Source: Kribbella sp. VKM Ac-2569 (GTDB lineage Bacteria; Actinomycetota; Actinomycetes; Propionibacteriales; Kribbellaceae). Taken from it: 64,000 nucleotides of DNA. The notes under the pieces are model-generated. The model made no database searches and was not told the origin of the DNA. It saw nothing but the letters and a program-made list of their open reading frames with translations. Below are positions 17,526-26,630 of this stretch, piece after piece. The stretch covers positions 2,480,001-2,544,000 of the forward strand of contig NZ_SGXJ01000001.1 in assembly GCF_004216905.1 (NCBI RefSeq). Direction: 5' to 3'. A program made the translations under genes and the position numbers. The first letter of the stretch is position 1; every line of letters begins with the position of its first letter.

Positions 17526-17566
17526 GGGTGGCGTGGGCTGGGTGGCGTGGGGTGGCGTGGGGTGGG
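17526..17566. repeat. G-run tract (quadruplex-capable) before the response-regulator stop
   Basis: Six runs of three or four G separated by short TGGCGT, CT or T spacers lie on the plus strand. On the other side of the palindrome, 17342-17359 has four C-runs spaced by single A. The two tracts are roughly complementary, so palindrome plus tracts form one larger imperfect inverted structure filling the whole gap between the convergent genes. No protein is encoded. Confidence 0.55.
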
Positions 17567-17567
17567 G

Positions 17568-18233
17568 CTAGGTGCGCCAGGTGTAGCGGCGTTCGGGGCG
17601 GCCGGTGGTGCCGTAGCGGAGGGACACTTCGGCTTGGCCTTGGGCGGCGAAGAACTCGAGGTAGCGGCGGGCGCTGACGCGGGAGATACCGACTTTTTCG
17701 GCGCACTCGGCGGCGGAGATGTTGTCGGTGGTGGCGCGGAGGGCGGCGGTGACGAGGTCGGCGGTTTCCTGGCTGAGGCCTTTGGGGAGCCGGTTGACCA
17801 GCTGGCGGGCGGGCGCGAGGACCCGGTCGACGTCGGCTTGGGAGGTGACCTGATCGGGCACGCTGGCGCGGCGGCGGGCGTACTCGCGGAGCCGCGCCCG
17901 CAGATCCTCGAAACCGAAGGGTTTCAGCAGGTAGTTCACGACCCCCTGCCGCACAGCCCCGCGGACCGCGTCCGCCTCGCGGGCAGCTGTGATGACCAGG
18001 ATGTCGACGTCGGGCTGCACGGCGCGCAGGCGGGCGATCAAGTCCAGGCCGAACACGTCGGGGAGGTAGAGGTCCAGAAGAACCAGGTCAGGAGAAAGGT
18101 CACCGAGCGCCGCCACGGCCTGGTCGCCGGAGTTCGCCGTACCGACGACCTCGAAGCCGTCCACGCGATCGACGAACCCGCGGTGGATGCGGGCGACCAT
18201 GAAGTCGTCGTCGACGACCAGGACCGTGATCAT
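17568..18233 (-). CDS. CitB/DcuR-family response regulator
   Basis: The 221-aa protein has a receiver domain (1-118) with the acidic pair DD at 8-9, phospho-acceptor D54 in LLDLYLPD, and K104 in LLKPFGF. A C-terminal winged HTH of the CitB group (ISAAECAEKVGISRVSARRYLEFF, about 170-195) follows. It is the partner of the sensor kinase encoded immediately upstream; the two genes overlap by 4 bp (ATGA). CitB/DcuR regulators switch on di- and tricarboxylate uptake, and the divergent tctCBA operon is the obvious target. The frame is open further upstream but only in antisense to the kinase end. Confidence 0.9.
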   Translation of the reverse strand: MITVLVVDDDFMVARIHRGFVDRVDGFEVVGTANSGDQAVAALGDLSPDLVLLDLYLPDVFGLDLIARLRAVQPDVDILVITAAREADAVRGAVRQGVVNYLLKPFGFEDLRARLREYARRRASVPDQVTSQADVDRVLAPARQLVNRLPKGLSQETADLVTAALRATTDNISAAECAEKVGISRVSARRYLEFFAAQGQAEVSLRYGTTGRPERRYTWRT

Positions 18234-19882
18234 CGGGCACCTTCCGGCGTGCGTTGGGTGGACATTCGCGCGACGAAGGCCGCACCGCCCTCGGTGAGGT
18301 TGGTGACCGCCACCTCGCCGCCGCGGCGCCGGCAGATCAGGCGGGTCATCGCGAGACCGATCCCGCGTTCGCCCTCGGCCGCAGCCTTGGTGGTGAAGCC
18401 GTGCGCGAACACCTCCTGCGCCAGCTCGGGTGCGACGCCCGGTCCGGAATCGCGGACCACGATCTCCACGCTCGTCGCGTCCTGCCGGAGCTCGACCTCG
18501 ACCCACGCGGGCGACAGCGGCGTACCGGACTGGGCCGCCGCGTCGACGGCGTTGTCGACCAGGTTGCCGAGGACGGTCGCGATGTCGGCGGACAGCTCCG
18601 GATCGAGGCGCAGCAGCGTGGTCCGCTCGGACACCCGGAGCTCGACGCGGCGTTCGGCCGCGAGCGACGACTTCGCCATCAGCAGGGCGGCGACCGTGGT
18701 GTCGTGGACCCGCCGGGTCACGGTCAGGTCGAGCGATTCACGGTAGCGGTTGAGTGCCCCGACGTACGTGACCACTTCGTCGTACTCACCGATCTGGATC
18801 AGCCCCGAGATCGTGTGCAGCTGGTTCGCGAATTCGTGCGTCTGCGCCCGCAGCAGCTCTGCAGACGAACGGAACGACCCGAGTTCGCGCTCCAGCTGCG
18901 CGAGCTCGGTCCGGTCCCGCAGCGTGGTGACGGATCCGAGCGACCGCCCGTCCTTGGTCACGCTCATCCGGTTCATCACGAGCACCCGCCCACGCCGTAC
19001 GACGACCGCGTCGCGCGCCTCGTCCTCGCCGGCCAGCACTTCTCGCAGCCGTCCTTCGACACCCAGCTCCCGCAAGGACTTTCCCACCGCGTCGGAAGGG
19101 AGATCGAGGAGTCGCCGGCCGACGTCGTTCACCAGCGTCACGCGCAGATGCGGGTCCAAGGCAACAACTCCCTCGGCAAGCCCGTACAGCATGGCTTCCC
19201 GGTGCTCCGCCAGTCCCGCGATCTCCCGTGGTTCGAGCCCGAGCGTCTGCCGTTTGATCCGGCGGGCCAACAACCACGACCCGAGCAGCCCCAGTACACA
19301 AGCGATTCCGAGATAGATCGCCAGGTACGACGATGCGCCGCGCAACCGCTGCAGTACGGACGGAGCGCGCTCACCGACCATCACGGTCCCGATGTGGTCG
19401 CCGAGGCTCCCGTCCGGGTTGCCGTCCGCGTTCCGGCCCTCGCTCAGCACCGGTACCTGGGCGACCAGCTCCATCCCGCCGTCGCCCCGCAGCTGACCGG
19501 ACCAGCCGCGACGCTTGTCGCCCGCCTGATCACCGTACGTGAGATCGCTTCCGATCAGCGTCGGATTGGTTGCCGCGATCACCTTTCCTTCGGAGTTGGC
19601 GACGGTGATCGAGGTGACGCCCGACTGCGCGAGGCTGGTCTGCAGCGCAGGCGCAAGCATCTCCGCCGGTGCCGGGTTCCGGATCCCGAACCGCAGCGCA
19701 GGGCTCGACGACAACTGCTCGGCCAGCAAGGTGACCCGGCGGCCTTCGACCCGGTTGAACGTGGCGGCCGACTGGGCCAGCGAAACCGCGGCGACGGCGA
19801 CGAGCACGATCACCACGATCGCCAGCTGCAGCACCAGCAGCTGGCCGGCCAGGGTCGGCCTTCGTCCCAGTCGTACCGCCAT
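18230..19882 (-). CDS. CitA/DcuS-type sensor histidine kinase
   Basis: A 550-aa membrane kinase. TM1 is about 13-37, a periplasmic PAS-like (PDC) sensor with ATNPTLIGS follows, TM2 is about 183-205, then a cytoplasmic PAS (about 222-320). A DcuS-type phosphotransfer region has the acceptor His in THEFANQLHTISG, and a HATPase_c domain has N-box NLVDNAVDA, G1 DSGPGV and G2 GERGIGLAM. It probably senses an extracellular di- or tricarboxylate and phosphorylates the CitB-like regulator. GAGGAGG lies 6 nt before ATG 19882, so that start is used rather than the GTG two codons earlier. Confidence 0.9.
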   Translation of the reverse strand: MAVRLGRRPTLAGQLLVLQLAIVVIVLVAVAAVSLAQSAATFNRVEGRRVTLLAEQLSSSPALRFGIRNPAPAEMLAPALQTSLAQSGVTSITVANSEGKVIAATNPTLIGSDLTYGDQAGDKRRGWSGQLRGDGGMELVAQVPVLSEGRNADGNPDGSLGDHIGTVMVGERAPSVLQRLRGASSYLAIYLGIACVLGLLGSWLLARRIKRQTLGLEPREIAGLAEHREAMLYGLAEGVVALDPHLRVTLVNDVGRRLLDLPSDAVGKSLRELGVEGRLREVLAGEDEARDAVVVRRGRVLVMNRMSVTKDGRSLGSVTTLRDRTELAQLERELGSFRSSAELLRAQTHEFANQLHTISGLIQIGEYDEVVTYVGALNRYRESLDLTVTRRVHDTTVAALLMAKSSLAAERRVELRVSERTTLLRLDPELSADIATVLGNLVDNAVDAAAQSGTPLSPAWVEVELRQDATSVEIVVRDSGPGVAPELAQEVFAHGFTTKAAAEGERGIGLAMTRLICRRRGGEVAVTNLTEGGAAFVARMSTQRTPEGAR

Positions 19883-20064
19883 GTTCACCTCCTCGCACGT
19901 CCTGCCGCATGATCACCGCTCCAGCGGCCAAGTGCCACACTTCATCCAGGTTCCGCCCGTGACCACAATGAACTCAACCACCGCTGCGGCCACAACGCAG
20001 ACGGCCCGACCACAGGAGGTCCACGATCGTCGGCACGTGAACCACTCCCGAAAGGACTCCGCCG
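19883..20064. promoter_or_regulatory. Divergent promoter region between the kinase and tctC genes
   Basis: The 182-bp gap must hold the promoters of both the citAB-like and tctCBA operons and, by analogy with CitB/DcuR systems, the binding sites of the response regulator. I see an AGGAGG-type ribosome site for the kinase at the left end and GGAC/AAAGGAC before tctC, but no clear dyad that I could assign as the operator. Confidence 0.5.
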
Positions 20065-21072
20065 ATGAGGTCTAGGCCGATGCTCTGGGTCACCACGGCG
20101 CTGGTGGCGCTGGTGACCGCGACCGCCTGTGGTGCGACCGCGGAAAAATCCGACACATCGAACGCCGACAGCGGAAAGCCTGCCACCGGACTGCGGCTGA
20201 TGGTGCCGAACACTGCGGGCGGCGGGTACGACACCACCGCCCGGACCGCCGCGAAGGTGATGGACGACGCGAAGATCGCCACCGGCGTGCAGGTGTTCAA
20301 CCTGCCCGGCGCCGGCGGCACGGTCGGCCTGCAGCGGATCGTGAACGAGAAGGGCAACGGCAAGCTCGCCATGCAGATGGGGCTCGGCGTGGTCGGCGCG
20401 ACGTACACGTCGAAGTCGAAGGCGACGCTCACCCAGACCACCCCGATCGCCAAGATGATCGAGGAGGCCGGCGCGATCGTGGTGCCGAAGAACTCGCCGT
20501 ACAAGACGATCCAGGACCTCGTCACCGCCTGGAAGGCGAACCCGAAGGGGCTGGCCGTCGGCGGCGGCTCGTCACCGGGCGGACCGGACCACCTGCTGCC
20601 GATGCAGCTCGCGCAAGCAGTCGGCATCAACCCGAAGGACGTCAACTTCGTCTCGTACGACGGTGGCGGCGAGCTCCTGCCCGCGCTGCTCGGGAGCAAG
20701 ATCGCGTTCGGGGCCAGCGGATTCGGCGAGTTCCTGGACCAGGTGGACAGCGGTCAGGTCCGCGTCCTCGCGGTGACCAGCGAGAAGCCGATCGACGCGC
20801 TCAAGGACGTGCCGACACTGAAGGGCTCCGGGATCGACCTGGTGTTCACGAACTGGCGTGGCATCGTGGCGCCGCCGGAGATCGGCGACGCGGACAAGAA
20901 GGTCTGGATCGACGCGCTGACCAAGATGCACGACTCGCCGCAGTGGAAGGCCGAACTGCAGAAGCACGGCTGGACCGACGCGTTCGTGACCGGTGACGAG
21001 TTCGGGAAGTTCCTCACCGAACAGGACAAGGCGGTCGCCGACATCCTGACGAAACTGGGCCTGGCGGCATGA
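20065..21072 (+). CDS. tctC: Tripartite tricarboxylate transporter substrate-binding lipoprotein
   Basis: A 335-aa lipoprotein; a signal sequence ends in TATAC, with C22 as the lipidated residue. The mature part is a TctC/BugD-type solute receptor: RLMVPNTAGGGYDTTART with the AGGGYD ligand loop, NLPGAGGTVG, and the VGGGSSPGGPDHLLP segment. It binds a carboxylate outside the membrane and passes it to the TctAB channel. The stop overlaps the next start (ATGA). It is divergent from the citAB-like genes, which likely control it. Citrate or a related tri- or dicarboxylate is likely; the exact ligand is not fixed by sequence. Confidence 0.9.
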   Translation: MRSRPMLWVTTALVALVTATACGATAEKSDTSNADSGKPATGLRLMVPNTAGGGYDTTARTAAKVMDDAKIATGVQVFNLPGAGGTVGLQRIVNEKGNGKLAMQMGLGVVGATYTSKSKATLTQTTPIAKMIEEAGAIVVPKNSPYKTIQDLVTAWKANPKGLAVGGGSSPGGPDHLLPMQLAQAVGINPKDVNFVSYDGGGELLPALLGSKIAFGASGFGEFLDQVDSGQVRVLAVTSEKPIDALKDVPTLKGSGIDLVFTNWRGIVAPPEIGDADKKVWIDALTKMHDSPQWKAELQKHGWTDAFVTGDEFGKFLTEQDKAVADILTKLGLAA

Positions 21073-21581
21073 GCACCGCCGAGACTCCACGAGAGGCTCG
21101 GCGGGACACAGCGCAGTACGGAGTGTGTGGGTTCCTGGCGGTGGTCGGCGCCCTGGTGATCGTCGACGCCGCCCGGATCCAGCACATTGCCAACAGCAAC
21201 GATCCGATCGGCCCGAAGCCGGTCCCGATCGTGCTCGGCGTACTGCTGCTCGTGGTCGCCGTGCTGTACGCCGTCGATGTCGCCCGCGGCGGCACCGGTG
21301 AGGCCGAGGAAGGCGAGGACGTCGACGTCACGTCGGCCATCGACTGGCGCACCGTACTGCTGCTGATCGCCGCATTCGTGGTGAACCTGGTGCTCATCGA
21401 CCCGCTGGGCTGGGTGATCAGCGGGACCCTGCTGTTCTGGGGTTCGGCGTTCGCGCTCGGCAGCCGGCACCACATCCGGAACGTGTTCATCGCGGTCGCG
21501 CTGTCGCTGATCACGTTCTACGCGTTCGCGATCGGGCTCGGGGTCAACCTGCCGGCCGGCGTACTGCAAGGGATTCTCTGA
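21069..21581 (+). CDS. tctB: Tripartite tricarboxylate transporter small membrane subunit
   Basis: The 170-aa protein has four hydrophobic helices (about 20-40, 56-76, 98-125, 135-160), the usual size and topology of TctB. An acidic cytoplasmic loop ([10 protein letters not shown]) follows the second helix. It pairs with the large subunit TctA in the inner membrane. Its start overlaps the tctC stop by 4 bp and its stop codon shares a base with the tctA start, so the three subunits are translated as a tightly coupled unit. Confidence 0.87.
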   Translation: MSTAETPREARRDTAQYGVCGFLAVVGALVIVDAARIQHIANSNDPIGPKPVPIVLGVLLLVVAVLYAVDVARGGTGEAEEGEDVDVTSAIDWRTVLLLIAAFVVNLVLIDPLGWVISGTLLFWGSAFALGSRHHIRNVFIAVALSLITFYAFAIGLGVNLPAGVLQGIL

Positions 21582-23089
21582 TGGACAATCTGACGAACCT
21601 GCTGAACGGGTTCGGCGACGTACTGACGCCGATCAACCTGTTGCTAGCACTGCTAGGAGTCACGGTCGGTACGGCGGTCGGCGTACTGCCGGGGATCGGT
21701 CCGGCGATGACCGTCGCACTGCTGCTGCCGATCACGTACGGGCTCGAGCCGGTGCAGGCGTTCATCATGTTCGCCGGCATCTTCTACGGAGGCATGTACG
21801 GCGGCTCGACCACCTCGATCCTGCTGAACACGCCCGGGGAGTCGTCATCGGTGGTGACGGCGATCGAGGGCAACAAGATGGCACGGGCCGGACGGGCCGC
21901 GCAGGCGCTGGCGACGGCCGCGATCGGGTCGTTCGTGGCCGGGACGATCGGGACGCTGTTGCTGGTGCTGGTCGCGCCGCAGGTGGTGAAGTTCGCGATC
22001 AGCCTGGGCGCGCCGGACTACCTGGCGATCATGCTGCTCGCGTTCGCCGGTGCCACGTCGGTGCTCGGGTCGTCGCGGATCCGCGGGTTCGCGGCGCTGC
22101 TGCTCGGGCTGGTGATCGGGCTGGTCGGGATCGACAAGGTGACCGGCCAGCAGCGGCTGACGCTCGGCATCCCGCAGCTTGCCGACGGCATCGATGTCGT
22201 GGTGGTTGCCGTCGGCATCTTCGCGGTCGGCGAGGCGCTCTGGGTCGCGGCGCATCTGCGGCGCAACCCGGGCACGGTGATCCCGGTCGGGCGGCCGTGG
22301 ATGGGCAAGTCGGACTGGCGTCGCTCGTGGAAGCCGTGGCTGCGCGGTACGGCGTACGGCTTCCCGATCGGTGCGCTGCCCGCCGGAGGCGCGGAAATCC
22401 CGACTTTCCTCTCGTACGCGACCGAGAAGAAGCTGTCCAAGCACCCGGAGGAGTTCGGGCACGGCGCGATCGAGGGTGTGGCCGGACCGGAGGCCGCGAA
22501 CAACGCGTCGGCCGCCGGCACGCTGGTCCCGATGCTCGCGCTCGGTCTGCCCACGAATGCGACCGCAGCGGTGATGCTGGCCGCGTTCACGTCGTACGGC
22601 ATCCAGCCCGGACCGCTGCTGTTCCAGCGCGAGCCGAAGCTGGTGTGGGCGCTGATCGCGAGCCTGTTCATCGGCAACCTGTTCCTGTTGCTGCTCAACC
22701 TGCCGCTCGCGCCGGCCTGGGCGAAGCTGCTGCAGATCCCCCGCCCGTACCTGTACGCCGGGATCATCTTCTTCGCTTCGATGGGCGCGTACGCCGTGAA
22801 CGCGCAGCCGCTCGACCTACTGCTGCTCCTGGTGCTCGGTCTGCTCGGGTTCGCGATGCGCCGCTTCGGGCTGCCCGTGCTCCCGCTGATCATCGGCGTG
22901 ATCCTCGGACCGATCGCCGAGCGGCAGGCCCGGATGGCACTGCAACTGTCCAACGGCGACGTCTCGGGCCTGATCGGCGGGCCGGTCGCGTACGTGATCT
23001 ACGCCGTGATCCTGGTGATGATCGCCTGGCCGCTGATTGCCAAACTCCGCCGGAAAATTATGACGAAAGATGTCGTATATACCGGCTGA
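21581..23089 (+). CDS. tctA: Tripartite tricarboxylate transporter large membrane subunit
   Basis: A 502-aa polytopic protein with the TctA hallmarks: [22 protein letters not shown], then [20 protein letters not shown] near residues 65-90, and in the second half the related [17 protein letters not shown] stretch. Twelve hydrophobic segments are expected. It forms the sodium- or proton-driven channel for the ligand delivered by TctC. The length is normal for the family. It is the last gene of the operon; the EVE-protein gene follows after 10 bp. Confidence 0.92.
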   Translation: MDNLTNLLNGFGDVLTPINLLLALLGVTVGTAVGVLPGIGPAMTVALLLPITYGLEPVQAFIMFAGIFYGGMYGGSTTSILLNTPGESSSVVTAIEGNKMARAGRAAQALATAAIGSFVAGTIGTLLLVLVAPQVVKFAISLGAPDYLAIMLLAFAGATSVLGSSRIRGFAALLLGLVIGLVGIDKVTGQQRLTLGIPQLADGIDVVVVAVGIFAVGEALWVAAHLRRNPGTVIPVGRPWMGKSDWRRSWKPWLRGTAYGFPIGALPAGGAEIPTFLSYATEKKLSKHPEEFGHGAIEGVAGPEAANNASAAGTLVPMLALGLPTNATAAVMLAAFTSYGIQPGPLLFQREPKLVWALIASLFIGNLFLLLLNLPLAPAWAKLLQIPRPYLYAGIIFFASMGAYAVNAQPLDLLLLLVLGLLGFAMRRFGLPVLPLIIGVILGPIAERQARMALQLSNGDVSGLIGGPVAYVIYAVILVMIAWPLIAKLRRKIMTKDVVYTG

Positions 23090-23099
23090 CACTAGGTAC

Positions 23100-23534
23100 A
23101 TGAACGATCTGCACAGGGCCTGGCTGGGTGTGGTCTCCGCGGACCACACCCAGCGGGCCGTCGAGGGCGGTTTCATCCAGCTCAACCACGGCAAGCGGTA
23201 CGGCGTCGCACGGCTCCGCGAAGGTGACGGGTTCGCGATCTACTCCCCTACCGAGCGGTACAGGTCCAAGGAACCGCTCCGGGCGTTCACAGCACTCGGA
23301 GTAGTCGCCGACACCGCGCCGTACCAGGCCGAACCGATGGCGATGGGTGACCGCGGCACGATCCAGCCGTGGCGGCGGCGGATCGAGTTCCTGCCCGTCC
23401 ACCGCGCGACGCTCCGCGAGGTCGACCTGAAGCTGACCCAGGCGCCGAACTGGGGCTACCAGCTCCGCCGCGGCCTGGTCCCGCTCGAACCGGACGATTT
23501 CGAGGTCCTTCGGGAGGTCATGTCAATTTCCTGA
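23100..23534 (+). CDS. EVE-domain (PUA-like) protein
   Basis: A 144-aa single-domain protein: W-L-G-V-V-S near the N-terminus, GGFIQLNHGKRYGVARLREGDGFAIYSP, GVVADTAPYQ and the closing PNWGYQLRRGLVPLEPDDFEVLREVM segment. These fit the EVE domain, a PUA-like fold thought to recognise modified bases in DNA or RNA. ATG at 23100 is used; the frame extends 30 bp further into the tctA end. EVE proteins often sit near restriction systems, but none is here. Ligand unknown. Confidence 0.8.
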   Translation: MNDLHRAWLGVVSADHTQRAVEGGFIQLNHGKRYGVARLREGDGFAIYSPTERYRSKEPLRAFTALGVVADTAPYQAEPMAMGDRGTIQPWRRRIEFLPVHRATLREVDLKLTQAPNWGYQLRRGLVPLEPDDFEVLREVMSIS

Positions 23535-23555
23535 GGTCGCGTCCGACGTAGGGGT

Positions 23556-24857
23556 ATGACGACGACATTCAGGCGGTTGCTGATCAACACGTTGGTGGCG
23601 AACGTGACGACCACGTTCCTGAGCTTCGGCTTCGCCTTCTGGGTGTACCTGGTGACGCACTCGGTGCTCGCGGCGTCGCTCGTCTCCGGCGTCTCGATGC
23701 TGATCGGCGCCGCCTCCGGGACCATCTTCGGGGCGGTCGTGGACTCGCACCGCAAGAAGACCGCGATGGCGCTGTCCACCTCGATCACCGGCGTCGCCTT
23801 CGCGCTCGCCGGCATCCTGTACGTCGCCGTCGGCCGGCAGCTCACCAACTGGCACGGGCCGTGGTTCTGGGGGTTCACGCTGCTGGTCCTGATCGGCAGC
23901 ACGGCCGGTCAGCTCCGCAGCATCGCGCTCTCGACCGCGGTGACCCTGCTCGTCCCGGCCGACCGCCGTGACAAGGCGAACGGTCTCGTCGGCACGGTGA
24001 ACGGTGTCGCGCACCTGATCACCAGCGTCCTCAGCGGCCTGTCGATCGGCTTCGTCGGCATGGGCGGTACGGTCGCGATCGCGGTCGTGTTCACGGCCGC
24101 CGTACTCGTGCACCTGCTGCTCGCGATCCACCTCGACGAGCCGCGGCCGGACCACCACGAGCGGACCCGGATCGACATCCGGAGCGCCTGGCAGACGATG
24201 CGCGGCGTACCCGGGCTGCTTCCGCTGGTCCTGTTCAGCACGTTCAACAACCTGATCATGGGCGTCTTCATGGCGCTGATGGACCCGTACGGACTGAACC
24301 TGTTCTCGGTCCAGTCCTGGGGCATCGTCCTCGGCATCACCAGCATCGGGTTCATCGCCGGCGGCGCCCTGGTCGCCCGCTTCGGGCTCGGCCGTTCGCC
24401 GCTGCGGCTGCTGATGCTGGCGAACGTCGGGATCGCGATCGTCGGCATGGGTACGGCGGCGCGCGAATGGCAGTCGCTGCTGGTGCTGGGCATGTTCGGC
24501 TTCATGCTGGTGATCCCGATCGCCGAGGCGGCCGAGCAGACGATCCTGCAGCGGATGGTCCCGTTCGAGAAGCAGGGCCGGGTGTTCGGATTCGCGCAGA
24601 GCATCGAGACTGCGTCCACCCCGATCGCCGCCTTCGCCATCGGCCCGGCGGCCCAGTTCCTGCTGATCCCCTACATGGACTCGACGGCCGGCCGCACCAC
24701 GTTCGGCTGGCTCGTCGGCGACGGCCACGCCCGCGGCATCGCTCTCGCCTTCGTCGCCGCCAGTCTCCTGATGCTGATCGTCGTACTGCTGGCCTTCCTA
24801 AGCGCCGCCTACCGCCGCCTAACCATCAGCTACGAGTCCCAACTGGTGCCCGCCTAG
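23556..24857 (+). CDS. MFS transporter (MFS_3/enterobactin-exporter-like)
   Basis: The 433-aa membrane protein has 12 hydrophobic helices, GTIFGAVVDSHRKKTAM as loop-2 motif A, and the AEAAEQTILQRMVPFEKQGRVFGFAQSIETASTPIAAF stretch typical of the MFS_3 group that includes macrolide and siderophore exporters. A small extra loop (PYMDSTAGRTTFGWLVGDGHARG, residues about 370-392) lies before the last helix. It follows the EVE gene by 21 bp on the same strand. Its stop overlaps the stop of the convergent gene by 4 bp. Substrate unknown. Confidence 0.8.
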   Translation: MTTTFRRLLINTLVANVTTTFLSFGFAFWVYLVTHSVLAASLVSGVSMLIGAASGTIFGAVVDSHRKKTAMALSTSITGVAFALAGILYVAVGRQLTNWHGPWFWGFTLLVLIGSTAGQLRSIALSTAVTLLVPADRRDKANGLVGTVNGVAHLITSVLSGLSIGFVGMGGTVAIAVVFTAAVLVHLLLAIHLDEPRPDHHERTRIDIRSAWQTMRGVPGLLPLVLFSTFNNLIMGVFMALMDPYGLNLFSVQSWGIVLGITSIGFIAGGALVARFGLGRSPLRLLMLANVGIAIVGMGTAAREWQSLLVLGMFGFMLVIPIAEAAEQTILQRMVPFEKQGRVFGFAQSIETASTPIAAFAIGPAAQFLLIPYMDSTAGRTTFGWLVGDGHARGIALAFVAASLLMLIVVLLAFLSAAYRRLTISYESQLVPA

Positions 24858-25297
24858 TCGGTGAGTCGATGCAGATCCCGAGCGATGGCGTCGAGTTCTT
24901 CGGGCGAGAGCACCAGCGTCGTCTCGACCGTCCAGGGCCGGTGCCGGAAACCACCACCGTCCTGCAGTTTGATCCAGAGGACGAAGTGGTCCGGGCCCAG
25001 CGCCGGTCGGGGGCCACGGACGAGTTCGAGCCGCATCCCGCTGGACAACCCCCAGACTGCGGAGGAGTTGTTCCAGTCACGCCAGGTCGCGACAGCCTGG
25101 TCGAAGAACTGAACCAAGCCGGCGTAGTCCTGGTGGAGGTCGAGCCTGCTGGTTGCGGTGAGTTTCCGGATCCGAAGCTCGGCCTGCAGGTACCGGCGCT
25201 TCTCTCGAGGCACGTGCTCCGGGGCTCCGTCCGACGGCCACCGAACGGCGGTCAGCCGGAGGTACTCGTCTGGCTTTCCGATCGTGATGGACTGCAT
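24854..25297 (-). CDS. Hypothetical protein, DUF6228-like
   Basis: A 147-aa soluble protein of no known activity. The layout (LRLTAVRWPS..., alternating strands, FFDQAVATWRDWNNSSAVWGLSSGMRLEL, then GHF-like DHFVLWIKLQDGG and a final LSPEELDAIARDLHRL helix) resembles DUF6228 and similar small actinobacterial proteins that may be immunity- or scaffold-like. I am not sure of the family. The gene is divergent from the YcaQ-type glycosylase gene with only 28 bp between the starts. Confidence 0.6.
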   Translation of the reverse strand: MQSITIGKPDEYLRLTAVRWPSDGAPEHVPREKRRYLQAELRIRKLTATSRLDLHQDYAGLVQFFDQAVATWRDWNNSSAVWGLSSGMRLELVRGPRPALGPDHFVLWIKLQDGGGFRHRPWTVETTLVLSPEELDAIARDLHRLTD

Positions 25298-25325
25298 GAG
25301 CCCAGTGTCCCGCTATGTTCGAAGT

Positions 25326-26624
25326 ATGGCGGCCGTTGGAGATGAGGTCTCGGGGGCTGAGGCGCGGCGGATTGCGTTGGGTGCGCAGGGGTTTGGGGAG
25401 CCGCGGGCGCGCGGTGATGTACGGCGCGTGCGGAAGGCGATCCAGCGGGCGGGCGTACTGCAGCTGGACTCGGTGAACGTGTTGTGCCGGTCGCATTATC
25501 TGCCGGTGTTCTCGCGGGTGGGGAAGTACTCGCGGGCAGGTCTGGACAAGATGAGTTGGGGCGCGGACCGGGAGTTGTTCGAGTACTTCTGGGGCCACAA
25601 GGCCGCGCTGCTCCCGTCCTCGACGTACCCGTTGATGCGGTGGCGAATGCGGGCGGCCGAGCGGCAGGTGTGGGACGAGGAGCTGAGCCCGGACGTGACC
25701 GCGCCGTGGTCGGTCGTCGCGGGAATGCGCCGGCTGACGGCGGAGCGGCCCGGGTACGTCGACGAAGTCCTGCAGCTCGTGACGGACCAGGGGCCACTGA
25801 CCGCGGGCGAGGCGAGTCCGGACGGCGTACGGCGGAAGCGCTCCGACCCGGATCCGGATCCGACGACCGGCAAGATGTGGAACTGGCAGGACGCGAAGAT
25901 CGCGATCGAGTACCTGTTCTGCACGGGCCAGGTGACGATCGCGAGCCGGCGGCACTTCGAACGGGTCTACGACCTGACCGAGCGCGTGCTGCCCGCCGAC
26001 GTACTCAACGCCCCGGAGCCGACCGCCGACGAGGCCCGTCGTGAGTTGGTCCGGATCGCGGCGCGCGGTCTGGGGGTCGCGACGCTGAAGGAGCTCTGCG
26101 GCGGCAGTGGCCAGGCGCACTTTCCGTTGCCCGCAGCAACTGGTCGCGAGGTGATCGGTGAGCTGGTCGAGGCGGGCGACCTGGTCCCGGTCCGCGTCGA
26201 GGGTGTGAAGCAGCAGGCGTACCGCTGGCACGAGGCGAAGGACCGCCCGATCGACGCGCAGGCGCTGCTCTCCCCCTTCGACCCACTGATCTGGAACCGC
26301 GACCGCACCCATCACCTGTTCGACTTCTTCTACCGGATCAGCATCTACACCCCCGCCCCACAACGCATCCACGGCTACTACGTCCTGCCGTTCCTCCTGG
26401 GCGACCAACTGGTAGCCCGAGTAGACCTCAAAGCCGACCGCCAAACCTCAACCCTCGTCATCCCCACCCTCACCCCCGAACCAGACGCCCCCGATTTCGT
26501 CACGCAGTTGGCGGCCGAGCTCCACCTGATGGCGGACTGGCTGGACCTCGAGCACATCGCCGTACCCGCCAGTGGACGTACCGCCCGCACCTTGACCCAG
26601 GCCCTCGGCCCGGAGGCGACCTGA
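25326..26624 (+). CDS. YcaQ/AlkX-type DNA glycosylase (HTH_42 family)
   Basis: A 432-aa member of the HTH_42 superfamily of winged-helix DNA glycosylases. The catalytic QxD motif of the YcaQ/AlkX branch is present as Q46-L-D48 in VLQLDSVNVLCRSHYLPVFSRVG. The inner domains show WNWQDAKIAIEYLFCTGQVTIASR and LLSPFDPLIWNRDR, both strong family signatures. Such enzymes unhook interstrand crosslinks or remove N-alkylated bases such as those made by natural mustards. ATG at 25326 follows the divergent start by only 28 bp, so the mRNA leader must be very short or absent. Confidence 0.88.
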   Translation: MAAVGDEVSGAEARRIALGAQGFGEPRARGDVRRVRKAIQRAGVLQLDSVNVLCRSHYLPVFSRVGKYSRAGLDKMSWGADRELFEYFWGHKAALLPSSTYPLMRWRMRAAERQVWDEELSPDVTAPWSVVAGMRRLTAERPGYVDEVLQLVTDQGPLTAGEASPDGVRRKRSDPDPDPTTGKMWNWQDAKIAIEYLFCTGQVTIASRRHFERVYDLTERVLPADVLNAPEPTADEARRELVRIAARGLGVATLKELCGGSGQAHFPLPAATGREVIGELVEAGDLVPVRVEGVKQQAYRWHEAKDRPIDAQALLSPFDPLIWNRDRTHHLFDFFYRISIYTPAPQRIHGYYVLPFLLGDQLVARVDLKADRQTSTLVIPTLTPEPDAPDFVTQLAAELHLMADWLDLEHIAVPASGRTARTLTQALGPEAT

Positions 26625-26630
26625 AGCCGA

